A program made the position numbers and the translations under genes. DNA of 64,000 bases, taken from positions 15,502,300 through 15,566,299 of the forward strand of contig CM042558.1 in NCBI GenBank assembly GCA_023630585.1, given 5' to 3'. Source of the stretch: Cranoglanis bouderius. Taxonomy: Eukaryota; Chordata; Actinopteri; Siluriformes; Cranoglanididae. Each line of letters begins with the position of its first letter. Within the stretch, counting starts at the first letter, position 1. Below the pieces are notes generated by a model, which worked only from the letters and a program-made list of their open reading frames with translations, ran no database searches and was not told the DNA's origin. Of the stretch, positions 1 to 13,990 are shown one piece after another.

Positions 1-1818
1 AGATTGTAGATAGAAAATCCACGGAGGTGAGATGTTTTTGAGCTGGGGTTTCAGGACATGGTACTATCCTGGGAAATTTGTATTAGCCTATATTTACAGC
101 TAAATATTTTGCTACATTTTTATGTGCATTTCCAATAAGTTTATCAGCTACTGCAATCAGCAACAGGATTATCAGCTTAAAAGGACTGGAAAGTACAACT
201 TGTTATTTATTTGGGGGGTGGGAAGGGTTATATCTACAACATTAATGGTCCAGTGAGGAATTGCATAATAAGTTATAGGGTCAAATCCCTTCACAGTAAA
301 TCAACAAACAATTCTAGCAGTACTAGTACACTGCATTTGGTCATTGGAAAATCCTAGAAAATTATATTAATTACATTACAAAGATAAAATGTAAAATCTT
401 TTTTGTTTTATGTATGAATGTTTAGGCATCCATAGCCATGAGAGATGTACTGCTAAAAAAAGGGGGGCAGGATGGTGTATCTAGAAAATATGAGTGGCAC
501 CGTCAAGGCAACACTGATCAGACAGTAATGGGTGGAGCTCCACCACAATTACTCAAAATGAAACGAACTACCAAACCTAGCTTTGTGAAATGGAAAACAG
601 GTCACGCCATTATCACCAGCACAGCATACGACAACAGCCACGCAGAAAGGAGCAGATCTATACTCCATATTGATTTTCAAATAATTCCAGTCCTGACCCC
701 TGCCAACCATCATCTGCAAAGCATGCTGGGAACTGCCATGGATCATGCCGCGTCACTGTGTTACTCTAGGGAGTTCATTAACCGATCCAGACTGGTGTGG
801 CCCAGCAAAGAAAAGCAGTCTGCTGGTCACACTAGCAAAATCAATAGTGCAGATCATAGACAATTGGTGGGCGAATCAAACTGGTTCCTGAACAACGGTC
901 TTGAGTCTCATTTCAATTCAGTTTGAGGAGACTATATAAGAAATCTCAGATATTCTGAGATAGCTTAAGAGGTCTTGAAGCAGCATTTCAATGCAGGTCT
1001 TACACAATAGTACATCAGGGTTACAGTTTATCAGAACCAGCTTCTCATTTCTTGACCACATCCAAGCAACAGAAATAATAATTAATCGACGATTAAGCCT
1101 CTTAAAGAAATATTTAAAATAAAAGGAATGATCTGCAAAGACATTTTTAGGCTCAGTGCAATGGGCTAGTGATTCGAATGCCATCTTTCTAAGGACTTCT
1201 AAATAAAAATGCATATGCAGTGGAATATAGGATCAGTAAGAGTTGGATTGAGTGGTTTTGTTTCTCTAATGATGCTGATGAAGACCAGACCAGTCTGCAT
1301 AAACGACAGAGAGAGAAAACAGAGATTTGCTACTCTCCAAAGCAGTGCTGGCACTCATTAATTATTTTCTGTTTTAATTACAGGAGCTGGGAGTCAAGAA
1401 ACCCAGAAACAGAGCCACACATCCCACTGCCTTTGGACAATGCAGTCCCTAAAGGACAAAAGCACATTTGTTAAGTCATCTCTAAACAACTCTGGGGGCG
1501 GGGAAAAAAAAAAAAAAAAAAAAAAGTCTGTTTGACACACGAACATCCACAATAGTTTACTTTCCCAAACATTTACTCAAGAGTGTCATTATGATCGTGA
1601 TAAACTGAGTTTGTTTAATAGTGGTGTCATAACTCTAACCAGGAGCTGGAGTTAGGAGGATCTTGTAGAAACTTATCAAATATGAGTTTACATTTTATGG
1701 TTGAGTAAAGTTTATCCAAGTGTGCTTTAATAGGATGGTATACAGGAGCCACCCACAAACTAAACAGATCATGAGAAAAACCATGTCACCTTAAGCAAGA
1801 CTTTTCTTGCCATCCTTG

Positions 1819-1820
<2 letters not shown>

Positions 1821-1858
<38 letters not shown>
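1821..1858. repeat. (CA)n microsatellite
   Basis: An uninterrupted run of about 19 CA dinucleotides. No associated gene signal. Confidence 0.95.
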
Positions 1859-1862
<4 letters not shown>

Positions 1863-3204
1863 CCAGTTAAGTGATTTGCACTTGGCTTGCTCCAAGCAAA
1901 GTTTTCTCTTGGAGAATTGGAAAGTTATACCGTATGTAGCCAGTCATAACATGTCACCAAAAAGCCAATCCTTGTTTCTTTAATGAAAGCAGTGTGGGAC
2001 GAACAAGAGACTCCATTTGAAATTTAATGAATGTGTAGAGGGTTTGCGCCCCACATTAATATGAAATAGAGAACAACAGAGGAAACCTGGAGCCTCACAA
2101 CACTATTAAGGACCACTGAGTTATCTATTGTTTTGGAGATGAGTAGACATGAGTGGACAGGAGAGGACAGACTTTGGTTTAAGTCTGTTTAATGCACAGT
2201 CAGAAAAAAAAAAAGAAAAAAAAGAAGAAAAAAAAAAAAAAAAAAGGTACTGGCCATGTAGATTTTTGTTCCCGAAGTTCAATGTCCATGTGAAGGTCCC
2301 ATTATATACCTTAATAAAGCTCTGCTTTTATAGTCTAACTAAATGTACAAAAGACACCCCTGTGGGACCACCCCAGTGGCATGCATTTGTAACTTGAAAC
2401 CCCAATTTAGTAGCTTTTTTGAGAGCATACTTGGGAAGAAAGAAAGAGGTCAATTTTCTCTAAGGTCAACATTTCATTTACATTTATTTATTTGGTCAAC
2501 GTTTTATTCGAACAAAACAACTTGTGATTTGAACTCAGCCTTCTGTAAGGTTCCAACTCTTATAATTTGCTCCATTTCACATAAATTATCTAGAACTTAA
2601 AAATGAAGACGTGTGAGTAAATGAGGAACTTGGAACTATAAAGGTTCCTGTGAATATGGAACTACATAAGAGTGTGTAAAATGTCAGAGGGGGTTCCTGG
2701 AAAACTGCCCCTATCTATTTGACAGTAGTGAACAAAAATCATGACAAAAAAACAAACAAAATCATTTCAGCGAGATTAAACCGAGCCTCACAAATGCTCA
2801 CACATTCGTCGACGAGATTATTAATAGAAAATAAAACTTTGTTTCCATAGCAACTGTTTTAGTCCATATGGAAAGTGTCTGCTCCAGTTGCCAAGACAAC
2901 CAGCCCACGGTGAACTCGGAGCTAAGCGAGGCAGGGAGAGCTGGCAATGCTTTCCTCACTGCGCCTGGACAGGAGGAGGGTCGGAAAACTCAAACATGGT
3001 GCGAGGTGAACTTGCGAGGTTGCAAGGCTGCACGCATGTCTAGGCTTGCAGTGTAACCAGGAACTGAGGTCTTCGACTGAAAATGAGACCTTTTCAGAGG
3101 AATAGTACAAAGTTCAATGGAAATCTTTCACCAACAACCATATAGTCTTGGTTAGAGAGATTCTTGGTGCTTAAAACTGTAAAGGTATTACAAAGCATAA
3201 CTGA

Positions 3205-3280
3205 AAGCTCTGGGCCAGTGGTAGGTCAGTTGATAGGATTCAGAAGGTGACGAGTTCAATCCCAGGACCGCAAGAGAACC
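3205..3280 (+). repeat. tRNA-derived SINE head remnant
   Basis: The stretch contains an A-box-like segment (gccagtggtaggtcagt) followed by a B-box-like gagttcaatcc at tRNA-like spacing, and then AT-rich sequence. This resembles the tRNA-derived head of fish SINEs. It does not fold into a convincing intact tRNA, and no body or tail is recognisable. Confidence 0.35.
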
Positions 3281-5204
3281 ACTGTTGTTTTTTGTTTTGT
3301 TTTTTTAGCAATTCCTTTACCTCCTCAGCTTTATGACTAAATTGGTCTCACATTCTGCTTTAGTCATTTTGAGTCATTTTATGTCAGCCAAATGAATAAA
3401 AATGAACGAACCATCCCATCCACATACATATACACTGGAATGAAATATTGTGACAGGGCCATGGTGCAAGCTGTTATTTTAGACAACCTTTTAGCTTGCT
3501 CTCTCCCAGGACCTTCCTGCAGAGCATGCCTCAAAATTACTGCCTGATAACTGCTCGAGAACGGCTGCTCTGCTCTGGGAATGCCGGCTTGGGAAAACTA
3601 GACCTAGAAATTCCTCACAGAGGTCAGCTCACTGATTTGTACACCAGAGGAGTTACCAAAGTTTGGCCACATATGACTGCTATTAAAATGAAAGCAATTT
3701 AAAAAATCCTTAGAGACAGGGTCTGGTAGTTCCTGTACAAATGCTTAGACTGTTGGTATGTCTTTAAAAAGATGTAGTTTCTATTTCTCTTCTCCTCATT
3801 TTTGTGACTATTGTGGAAAATAAACAGAGGACCAGCATTAAAATTACAATACAGTTTTAATGTCACCAAGGACTGTACAAATAATGCAAACATCTTTACC
3901 CAAGACCAGCAAGGTTTGGCAACATTTTAATACAATGTGGACCAACCATGTTGAGCAAAATGGATGAGGAAACAGTGAAGAAAAAAAAGAGGAATCAATA
4001 GAATCCTCATTACTTGTCACTAAAAGTCACTGAATTCAATAATTCATCCATGCTGCCTCAAAAGGGCTGAGAAAAAGGATTATAGCCAAAAGATTATGGC
4101 TATGCTAATATTCTATACCGGTTAATCTGAAGCACCATGTCCCTCTAGATTACTAACAGACACCACAGTGTTACTATGGTACTTTATGATAACTATGAAT
4201 TTACTTTGGTGATATAAAGTAACTAAAATTTGTGCTTTTGACCTGAGAAGGGAACACACACAGTGTATGCTCACAGTTCATGTGGTTAAAGTTGTGAGAA
4301 CGCTGTTGCTAAGCAACTGGCCAAGCATATGCTAGCTAATGACTGAGGCTTAATTTTACTAACTAGCACTTCTTTATACAAACAAAGGAAAGGCAGAATG
4401 ACACTGGAAATGGGACAAAACTATTGGGAATGTCAACATTTTCCTCAGATGTGTTGGTAAATTACAAAAAAAAACAACAACAACAAAGAAAAAATAGCCT
4501 GTACGGCTAAAATTACACTAATCATTCTTAGCATGGGAGCTGCTGTATTGAAAACATCAATGTTATGTCAAAACTCATGCACTCGAAGCTATTAGAAAAT
4601 TTTGGCTTCGGATGGTACGAATACCACAAAAGATGAGTCAATTAGGTACAGTCACCTCATAAACAATATGCAGCATACTGTATGTTTATAACATATTTAA
4701 CTATTACACAGCCACAGGTTTACTACTATACTTTGCTATGGTGGTTGTACTTTTTACTAGTAGTTTTACTGTGATTTTTATGTTGACTTTTATTTCAAAA
4801 ATAGTAAAACAATGACAGAAATATCATAATAACTATGGTGTAATCGTGAATTGAAAACCATGGATACCTTTAGCACCAAAAGTCCTTGGTTAATTTGAAT
4901 CACAGGTGTGTTCACCATGCTCTAAACATAGTAGTGTACTCCAGCAAATCCTAAGTCAATTATATCACAAATATGGATTTATGTACACAAATTAAGGAAA
5001 TAAAATTAATTATGTCCTACAGTAGCGATTTTAAAGTGCTTAAAAAAATGTCACTCTCATCACCACCCCTGCCACAAGCTGCAAGTTCACACTCTAAGTG
5101 TGAAATTAAGCATGGTAGAAATCAAACGGAAAGCCCCGGTAAAGTCCATTTACATTACAATGTCCATAACTTAATAAGAGTGCTATAACAGTGACAACAC
5201 TTAC

Positions 5205-5290
5205 GTCCCCAACACCTCCTTGAAGTCGTAGATCTCCTTGATGTCAGACATCTTTTTCTTCCACGAGTCTCCATCTTCACCCAGGGGCAT
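5205..5290 (-). CDS. camk1: Calcium/calmodulin-dependent protein kinase type 1-like, first coding exon (partial)
   Basis: The exon runs 5315 to 5205 on the minus strand. It has acceptor ctcgcag, about 25 nt of 5' UTR, ATG at 5290, and donor GGGGAC|gtaagt. It encodes 28 residues plus two bases: MPLGEDGDSW, then the segment DIKEIYDFKEVLGT, which matches the N-terminus of CaMK1-family kinases just before the GxGxFSEV nucleotide-binding loop. CaMK1 is a cytosolic Ser/Thr kinase activated by Ca2+/calmodulin and by phosphorylation by CaMKK. The catalytic domain and the autoinhibitory/calmodulin-binding segment lie outside the window. The paralogue cannot be fixed from 28 residues: the YDF...VLGT pattern favours CAMK1 over CAMK1D (FEF..TLGT), and pnck/camk1b remains possible. 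A preceding in-frame extension of the open frame crosses the acceptor and is intron. Confidence 0.72.
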
Positions 5291-5315
5291 CTTGTTACGA
5301 TCAAATATGGTGTAG

Positions 5316-8300
5316 CTGCGAGACAGAAAGCACAGTTCAGTCATACATGCTAGGTTTCTCGGTAATACGGTACGCTGCATTGTTTTTTGCCTTATTAACT
5401 TCACTGCCGAGGGAATGACTGTTTATAGATATTATAATGTACGTTTTGGGGGGATTGGGGGTTGTGGTGGTTGGGCTTGGGGTAATATGAGAGGTTAAGT
5501 CACATTATTTCACCATGTGCATGAGGGACAGCAGATCAAGGGTTAGATTGCAGAAGTCAAAGTTTAAAGCTAAAGTGCATTTTGACAAGTCTCAAGTGAC
5601 GCAACTTATCTTGTAAAATGGTACTTTGGGCCATTCGAGTGGCAGAATCTGAGAAATGTCCATTTTTGTGGCGCCAGCACATGGGATAAAGTGCACACTG
5701 GGCGGTGGTTTATATTAGGAATGTTTCTTTTTTGGCTTAGTCCAATGGTTAAGGTTGTGAAAGTGAATTCAAATCAGAGAACAGCCAGAGAGGCCCTGTT
5801 TGGCTCTTAAGCATGGATACACACATTTTAACAATTGCATTGTTATATTTGCTTGAATTTATTTTTTAAAGGAAGTTATAACATTTATCAATAAAACATG
5901 AGACATGTTCCAAACAAGATGTCAATCAATTCCATTCGCAAACTGCTTTTTTAAAATTCAGTTCCATTATTAATTTTGTAAAAATTATTTTAAAAATATT
6001 TAATTGGGTCAATTCAATATGCAAAGCAATGATCTGAGCTTCTTTAAGAATTATTTTAATGCACTGAATGCATTTCTAAAATATTTCTCAGGTTGCTAAT
6101 GTCAGTCTCTACATCTGTGGTTTGCTTGTGAATGCTTCCTGTGCTGTATACTCACTGAAGCATTTAAAAGGAATTTGAATGTTTGTTTATAAACTTAGAT
6201 TTTTCACATTTACAATCCATTTTTAAGAGCCAGGATGTTGCATTTGGTAGAATTCTAAATGACACATGAGAAAAGCAATTTTTACACCCCTCGGCCTATA
6301 AAGACAAGGCCAAGGTTATAGCTGGGTTGGAGGGAATCCTTATTTCATTCTTAGTTTACTCTTAATTTGAACTTTAGTCTTTTATTAATTCAAGACTTGT
6401 ACATGTGATGTACGATATTTTCAGACACGAAAAGTATTGTACCTAAATCTTCCCAAACAAGGTCACGATCATAGTGCTGACAAATTGCTCTAATACATAC
6501 AAGAAGTTCTTGCTTTTGAATATTGGGCTGTGTTTTCCCTAAAAGGCAATGTTACAAGATATGCAAACTGGTTCATTGAGGCATTTTATGAGTTCATTTT
6601 CAGACAATCAGATGCTACGCAGTTCAGCAGTAACACTGGAAGTGCCACTCTACATTTACTTTGAGTGTTTGACAGCCATAAACTGTTCAGCAATTCTTGA
6701 GAATAGATAGGACTACTTCAAAAGAGTTCCTAGGAAACCTCATTAGCAGACTTGTTTCAACATTCATTTCGAGAACTGCATTAGCCTGACTCATTACAAT
6801 TACCCAGTGTTCTAATAATGATTTTTGCAACTCGACCTCAAATTTGCTATCTAAATATCTGCAAAGATGAAATATATGGGCCATTCCATTATACAGTTAG
6901 GATCAATGAGCAGACGATCAATGAGCTGAGTGACTGAGCTCCTATCTGTGATAGTCTCGCCTCCACACACTTTCCCCGCAAGAGCTTCCCTAGGAGTTCA
7001 TCATCCATTTAAAAAATGCATTAACTCCAGCATCAGAGAGACTCTACAGATATAAAATGATATTGCATGATACTGACTGCATGCTCAGAGATTCCCATTC
7101 AGCTTTCAGGAATGTACATTTCATAGTATTGGTGTTAGTATGAAATTGTGAAATTTATCACGCCGTGCTTGGTGTACTTTACTCACTGACCTCATATACA
7201 TACTAAACCCAGTGAAATAACTAACACCTTATATAAAAGTCTTGTCCAAGTTATTATATATTCTCTATCTAACCCCTAATACACTGGATGGAGTTGTGTT
7301 GTATGGAATATGCACATTGTGCCTATTTTTAGGGCATTGCGATGGCACAAATAGTGGGCACATCAGTCATCACACGCACACATAGCCTTTCAAAGGCAGT
7401 AATGGGAGGGCTTCTCTGACCAAAATAACCAGCTTAATAACAGTCCGCTTTCCAGGACTCTGAAGATAGATGCTGTGGGAGATGTGCCAAATTCTGCTTC
7501 TTCAGGCCTGCACTGGCAGATTGACCCAGTATACAGTTAATGATTATCTACGTCTTGTTTGGATTTCATTGCCTTTAAATAAATAAAATTATTGTGGAGA
7601 TACAAAGGAATCTGTAATGGTCTTATGTTCATAACTTAGAGACAACAGCACATTATCTCGTCTTTTGTCAACATTCCAAGGTGGTTGGTGTTTTATCTAA
7701 CAGAAGACCCGTTTAATCTTGTACAGTAGTGAACTGAAAATGGAAGCAAAGGTCATGCTAAAGATGATAAGATTTCATATCAACAACATAACAATTGTGG
7801 CTTACAATCATCATTCACATACAATCACACAATCGTCATTTTATTGTTTCAAGACATTGTTTCATGACAGCATATTTACATCTACCTGTGCATTTTAGCT
7901 ACAAATAAACGTTTGCAGCATCTCTTTGGTGTGTAATGGCCTTTATGTTTGTCTAAATTAGGAAATTTTAGAGGAAATCTGTCCCCATGCTGACTTTCCA
8001 TTGGGAAAAAAATTTCTCTCAAGGGTCCAAGCACTGCTCCAAAACAATTCAGGGATGCACCAATTACATTTTTTTCTGTTCTCAATGATACAAAACACTG
8101 AACGCTTGCTCATACCAGATAGAGTTTTCCACTTGATTGAACAGCAGAAGCTGTTGAAAAGATGTGCAAGGACATAATCATTGAAGTTATTCCTTTTCTG
8201 TTCATGATGTACTTAAGATAAATGTAATGGCCTTCTTAGAGTTAATTAAAGAGAAATAAAGAAAAGAAAAATCACACGTTTATGGCATGGATTAGAATCG

Positions 8301-11300
8301 ATGATGTCAGACCCACATCAATAGACAGTGTTACCATTTAAAATATAGCCTTCCTAGGGCAGTTCCTATTATACACATTTAACATCACAATATATGACAA
8401 GTGATTACCAATACATGGATAAGCTCCTGTTAAACCCATTATCCTACATGCCACTAAAAAAAACCTTTAAGTGGCAAAGAGCAAAACCAATACACAACTG
8501 GAAGTCCATTGCATTCATTTTAGATAGTGGTGTCTCAGTGCAGAACCAGAAAGTTGCAATGTTGGCAATAGTAGATTTTGCTGAGGCAAAAGAGACATCT
8601 AGGGTCTCACAGCAGATTAAAAAAAAAAAAAAAGTAAGCCAGGAAGTCACAGACTGAAGAGGCTGAAGTTAACAAGTAAGCCTCGCTGCTTCTGAGGCTC
8701 GGCTGACCACAGGATATGAAGTTTCACTTCCCTAAGAGCACAGTGGTGCAACATAAAGGCATGCTATATTTGGCAATATATTTCTAATCTTTAAAGAATG
8801 TTTAGTTAGAGGGTTGACATCCATCATTCACGCTCAACAGCTTGACTGAAAGTATGTAGCTCATCTTGCCAAACTGGTATGCAGTGAACATTAATGTGTT
8901 TGGACTGATCTGGGAAGTTTATAATTCCTATATCACTATTGGGGCAATATAACAGGCTCAATAAAGGCTGATTTTTATGTGCTACTTTAATAACAACAAT
9001 AATAAGTTAATCTGAATTGCTATCTTCTTCTATTACTGTGAACTTCCATGGAAAGTTTAGGGAACTGGGTTCTCTGGAGCATTATCATCATCATCATCAT
9101 CATAATACAGATACTGTATACAGATTCAATATGGATAACAAAAAAAACAGAATAAGCAGAAATGCCATGCTTTCTATTCCAGAAAGTTCATTTCCATTGA
9201 ATCATTAAATGATTTGTTTTTCCACACCACAAACCCCAAAGTCACCAAACCTGATCAGAGAAAATAAACTTCGTTGAAACGTTCTTCTTTCTGGAAAGTT
9301 TTTTGGCAAGCCAAAGACGCTCGTCTTAACAGCCAAAGACAGTGAAGAATGTAACACATGGTCAAATTTAGATCACATCTAAACATGCAAGATGATGCCA
9401 AAGATATACACTGTCTTCTGCAGTAGCTCTGCAGTCATTTTGTTCCAAAACTACAAATGCTCCACAGATGATTTCAAGCTAAACTGAGATTGATGCATCA
9501 ACCGGATCCTTTAACAGACACACAGACATTTCTGAGACACTCAAAGACATGTAGACAGGTAAAAATGCTTTGGCATGGCTCACATCAATTCAAGAAAAAA
9601 AAGGAGCTTGAGTGCTTGGTGTGCATGCAGGGTGAAAGGTCATAGGAGTTCAGTTGTTCACCGGTCAGTGTGGACCGAGGATATAGAAGGAGAGATTGAG
9701 CGGTATTGAGCAGTAACTAACTACCCTACAATTCGGACAAACGGGGAAAGTCGTACCCAGCATGCAGCATTCAGAATAGTTGGAGCTCGTCAGAAAGAGA
9801 AGATACTCACTGGTGTCCCATGGCTGCTCAGAAGACACAAGAGACACAAAAATCACACCTCAAACCTGGGTGGATACATCTCTAAAACTTTTTCAAAAAC
9901 ATTTTTCCCCCCCTGGTCTCGTATTAGTAAACGTGGAACGATATTGAAATCGCTTTGTCCAAGTTGTGGCAATTTTTCTAACCAGAAAAATTAATAAATA
10001 AATGCAAAGATGTATATAAAGTCACAAGCAAATTATAGAGATCATGTCTAGGTTATTATGCAGAGATGCCAACATGTAGAGGTGCTAACAAGAAAAAAAA
10101 AAACAAAAAAAAAAAAAACTACCAGACAAAAAGGAATTCACCACAAAACCTCAAGAGGTTAACCGTTTTGCCCCCCAGCTGTGCACCAAGAAACAGTAAG
10201 AAAACAGCACGGCAAAAGTCCGGCGTGACCACAACTTAAGAATAAGCAGCTACTCTATTTTTTACTGACCAAAGAGACTGCAGTCTAACCTACATGTTTC
10301 CCAAGGTCAATGTTTGCCTAAATAAAGTTAACATGAAGTGAAAGTAACTGCTACCAGATGCAAATGCGAGTCTTTCCTGTCCCATGCCCTTTCTCCTTCA
10401 GTGAATTTCCTCTTCTGCTGTGCGAATTTTATTCACATTTGGTCTGACTGTTGTTTCTGATTGTCAAACCGTAGATGTTGACACCTCTGTCATTGTGATC
10501 TGAGAGCAACAGTGAAAACAACAACAAAAAAATACATTTTAGCCCCTGTATCATTTTCATAAGTGAAGGGCCTTTTTGTCTTTTTGTACAATTGGGATAA
10601 AACTTTGGCTTATGTTGGGTAACGTCTATTCAAGCATGGAGGATACTCTTTTAAAATAGAACTGGCATTTCTATAAAAATAAACTACCATAAACGACCCA
10701 GCAGTGAGAACTGCCAAGCTTCTCCACATTCATCCAGAAAACACTTGCACCTTTTACGACGCCACCTGTGTGAAATACGCTTCTACTTCCCATGGGTTAT
10801 GTAAATTGAGTTTGTTATTTTGTCCATGCTTCCCCGTTTCCTTGATCTGTAACCAGACTATTGTTCATTAACATCCTCATAAACACAGCAACCAAACACA
10901 CCACACGCTCATTAACACTGGATCATTTCCTCCATATTATATACAGCATGGGAAAGTGGTGCACATCTGTGTGGGTGGGTGTGGATTTCTTCCCCCCAAG
11001 CATTTCCCCAAACTTTCCCTTTCAGGTCTGAAGGGCACCAAACAAGGCTCTTCTGTGGCGCAAATGACATGGCGATAACCCAGAGAGTAATTTGTAAATT
11101 GCTGCCACAATAGTCCAACTTTTATGACTTTTGTATTTGATAACGATGTCTTCCTGCTGATACGACATTTGCAATACGCTTTGCATTAAAGCAAAAAGCA
11201 AGACTGGAAGTTTGCCCAGATGAGAGCCGGTTTCATTTATCAACTGGGCAGAAAAGGAAGTCCAGCTTCTGTTATGTCAATTATGTTACTTAGCAAGAAA

Positions 11301-12255
11301 AAAAGCTTGCTGCACTTCCTTGATTGCGTTATTGAAACCAAGAGACGCGATTTTTAATGTGCCCTTTCACATGCCGTTGTCACGACTTGCAATTGACTTG
11401 CACATTATGTGACAGACTTTTGATTGACAGCTCAAGATAAAATGCAGAACTTAAATGCAAGGTGGTGTCTATAAAAGAACAGGATACATCCATGCAGCAA
11501 AAATAAAGTGAGACCGACAGACAGACAGACAGACAGGAAAGTGGACAGCATCCCTTCCACAAATGTTGAATGGTGAACCCAAATATTTACCATTCTTACT
11601 TCCAGAAGCATTGGCTTCCATTCATTTGACATTTTACGGAGCTGGAAAGATTTAGGAAATGCCTAGATGCTCCCAATTGCATTTCATAAGGTTCCACCAG
11701 CCATCCTACTGTCAAACTTAACATGCAGCATTATACTGTATTTGTGGCATTATATTGTATTGTGCCTTTTCTAATCTGAGTAGGCTATGTTATGATTAAC
11801 CAGTTCCCTTAGTTTATTCATAAGTTTTCCTTCTTGATTGCGTTCAGCTGTATTTCTTTGCCTGAATGGCAGTTTAGAAGAGGATCAGCTTGCATCCTTA
11901 ATCCCTGGTACTCATCTGCATCTCTGTGCATTTCATATAAGAGCACAAATGTGAGATGAATGCGAGATAAAAGCGGGTTCTAAGAGCGATATAACGGGAT
12001 TATAAAGCAAGAACATTATCTGACTTTATGCATAGCCTCACATTTAGCGAAATAATGACTGGAAGACCTTCCGCTGAAGTCTAATTCATACACAGCGCGC
12101 GTGCGCGTCTCTCTTCCTGCATGTAAACAACTTGCAATTAATCCCAAGTAACCAGACCAACATTCTCTCCTATATTCGCGTTAGATTTCACCCGTGTGGA
12201 AGTGTGTGTGTGTGTGTGTGTCTTTGTGTGTTTATCGGACAGCGTTGCTTCCTAC
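5316..12255 (-). other. Presumed 5' UTR intron of the camk1-like gene
   Basis: This stretch lies between the first coding exon and a probable non-coding first exon whose donor (CGTTCAG|gtagga, minus strand) is at 12255/12256. I see no coding exon or recognisable large transposon here. It contains short simple repeats, for example an ATC tract near 9082-9103 and an A-rich tract near 10094-10119. Intron status depends on the assumed first exon and is inferred. Confidence 0.4.
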
Positions 12256-12490
12256 CTGAACGACGGAGATCAGACGAATTGAGCTGACGTGTGCGCGCGC
12301 CCAGCCCGCTATGTGTGCAGTGCAGTGCAGCTTCCTCTCACGAGCCCACCAAAACCAGCGCTCCGCCAACGTCACAGAGTTCAATATAAAAGGGGAAAGG
12401 GGGCGCGCACAGGGGCGTGGCTTATTAACCGTTAACCAATCACAAAAAGACCCTCAGGTAAATCAAGGAGCGGTTGTGATTGGCTGACAT
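12256..12490 (-). promoter_or_regulatory. Probable camk1 promoter and non-coding first exon
   Basis: This is a CpG-rich island in otherwise AT-rich DNA. On the minus strand it ends with a good splice donor (ttcag|gtagga). CCAAT motifs occur on both strands: ccaatcac near 12436 on the plus strand, and attggctg near 12478, which reads agccaat on the minus strand. CRE-like tgacgt half-sites occur near 12284 and 12370 (gtgacg on the minus strand). A TATAAAAG motif on the plus strand at 12385-12392 would point away from camk1. Start site and exon length are not resolved. Confidence 0.45.
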
Positions 12491-12757
12491 GCTCAGCTTT
12501 TTTAAACAGCCTCCCGTTGCACTGATAAGCGTTGCCAGGTCCTACAATTACTTGATATATATATTTTTTTTGTTTGTTTGCTTTTTGTTTGAACATTCTG
12601 TTTATTCAATTTTTCACAGGAAAGTGAAAAAGTGAGAAAGTACAGAAATTATAGAATTCTAATACAATTGAAAACATAAATACAAATACCCTTGCCCACC
12701 CGTTGAGCCTTGCCCACCCATCGAGGCTACCCACAGCCGGTAAAGCAGGAGGAAGTG

Positions 12758-12824
<67 letters not shown>
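12758..12824. repeat. (TAA)n microsatellite
   Basis: About 22 tandem ATA/TAA units. The long poly-leucine open frame on the minus strand here is only this repeat read through. Confidence 0.95.
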
Positions 12825-12825
<1 letters not shown>

Positions 12826-13611
12826 GGACTGCAGGGTAAGGCCAGGAAATAAATAAATAAATTGAAATTGGGCTTATTTGAATTTGCCATCCCTCATTTT
12901 TAATTTCATTTTTAAACTAATCATATAAATGCTGAAGTTTTATTTAATTGTGTATGTGGGCTGTGGTTATGATTAAAATGTAATGTAAACGGTGTATCAG
13001 TAAAATTTAAATTTTTACAGCAGGCTGGTGTAGTTATTATCATAGCTATGCTTTATTTATTACACGTTTATTAACACAAGACAATTTTAGAACATTATTT
13101 AAAAAATTATGTTTAGGCAACCTGCATATTTCTTCCTTAGTGATGTGTACTATTGCAATATATTTGGCAACAACTGTCATAGTTAACCGTTTTTAAAAAT
13201 AACGGGTTTCGGGATTGATATTCCAAGCTTTGACTTTGCCCTGGTGTTCTCACACTGACCTACTAGCAAATAAATGATCCACCGATAATGTATACACACT
13301 ATAATGTACACCATAGCCGACTTTATTGTGTTCGTGTTGTTTATATCTGGTTAGCTTGGCTAGGTTACTAGGCTTTATAGTCGCCATGTCTCACCTCAGA
13401 CAATCAATCCCCATTTATTGCTATCTGACATTTATATGAACGTTGTTTGTGACACTGGTGTAAAACGTATATTAATTTAGGAATTGCGTCACCTGGTGGT
13501 GAAAATGAGCTTTAACACCTTTACCAAATTAACTGGGGGGAAAAAAATCCTAACGTTTGCTAACGAGTCGGTTTGATCCTGATAAGAAATTGACCTACAG
13601 AATCAGTTGGG

Positions 13612-13661
13612 TTTTTTTTTGTTTGTTTGTTTGTTTGTTTGTTTGTTTGTTTGTTTGTTTG
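13612..13661. repeat. (TTTG)n microsatellite
   Basis: A short T-run followed by about ten tandem GTTT units. Confidence 0.95.
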
Positions 13662-13990
13662 ACCAGGTGTGTACACATTTACAAACAGATAATAAATAGA
13701 TAAGTGAACTATTTATAGGTTTACAAACAGTTACCCAATAGAAAAAAGTGATAAACCAACCCAAAATAAATGAGGCTAAATCATATTGAGATATAACAAT
13801 ATGTATATACAGTATGTGAATGGTTTGAGGAAAAATATACAGTATTATATAGTATAGTACAGTGTGAGTAAGATGGACCATTTTTACGAGTTGAGCTTAT
13901 GATTTCCAAAGACGTCCAAAACCACAAACCTTGCTTTATAGTAGGCCTATAGTACAGGAAAATATTAAATCGCATAGGATCATATAACTA

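Larger units (their letters stand above)
1..5204 (-). other. Presumed first large intron of the camk1-like gene
   Basis: No exon with homology I recognise is visible on either strand. The stretch lies downstream (minus strand) of the camk1 first coding exon, so it is inferred to be intron; the next exon, which should continue the kinase glycine-rich loop, must lie left of base 1. It holds a CA microsatellite (1821-1858), A-rich tracts near 1504-1525 and 2203-2245, a tRNA-like SINE remnant near 3205-3280, and an unexplained 162-codon open frame at 438-926. Confidence 0.5.

Noticed and set aside
3205..3280. Possible tRNA gene
   Set aside because: Box-like motifs are present, but no convincing cloverleaf or acceptor stem. 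Treated as a SINE head remnant.
9017..9208. Small open frame with a His run
   Set aside because: It is a short ATC/CAT repeat in a presumed intron, with no splice or coding support.
12606..12890. 94-codon minus-strand open frame with a long poly-leucine stretch
   Set aside because: It is the TAA microsatellite read in one frame, with no gene context.
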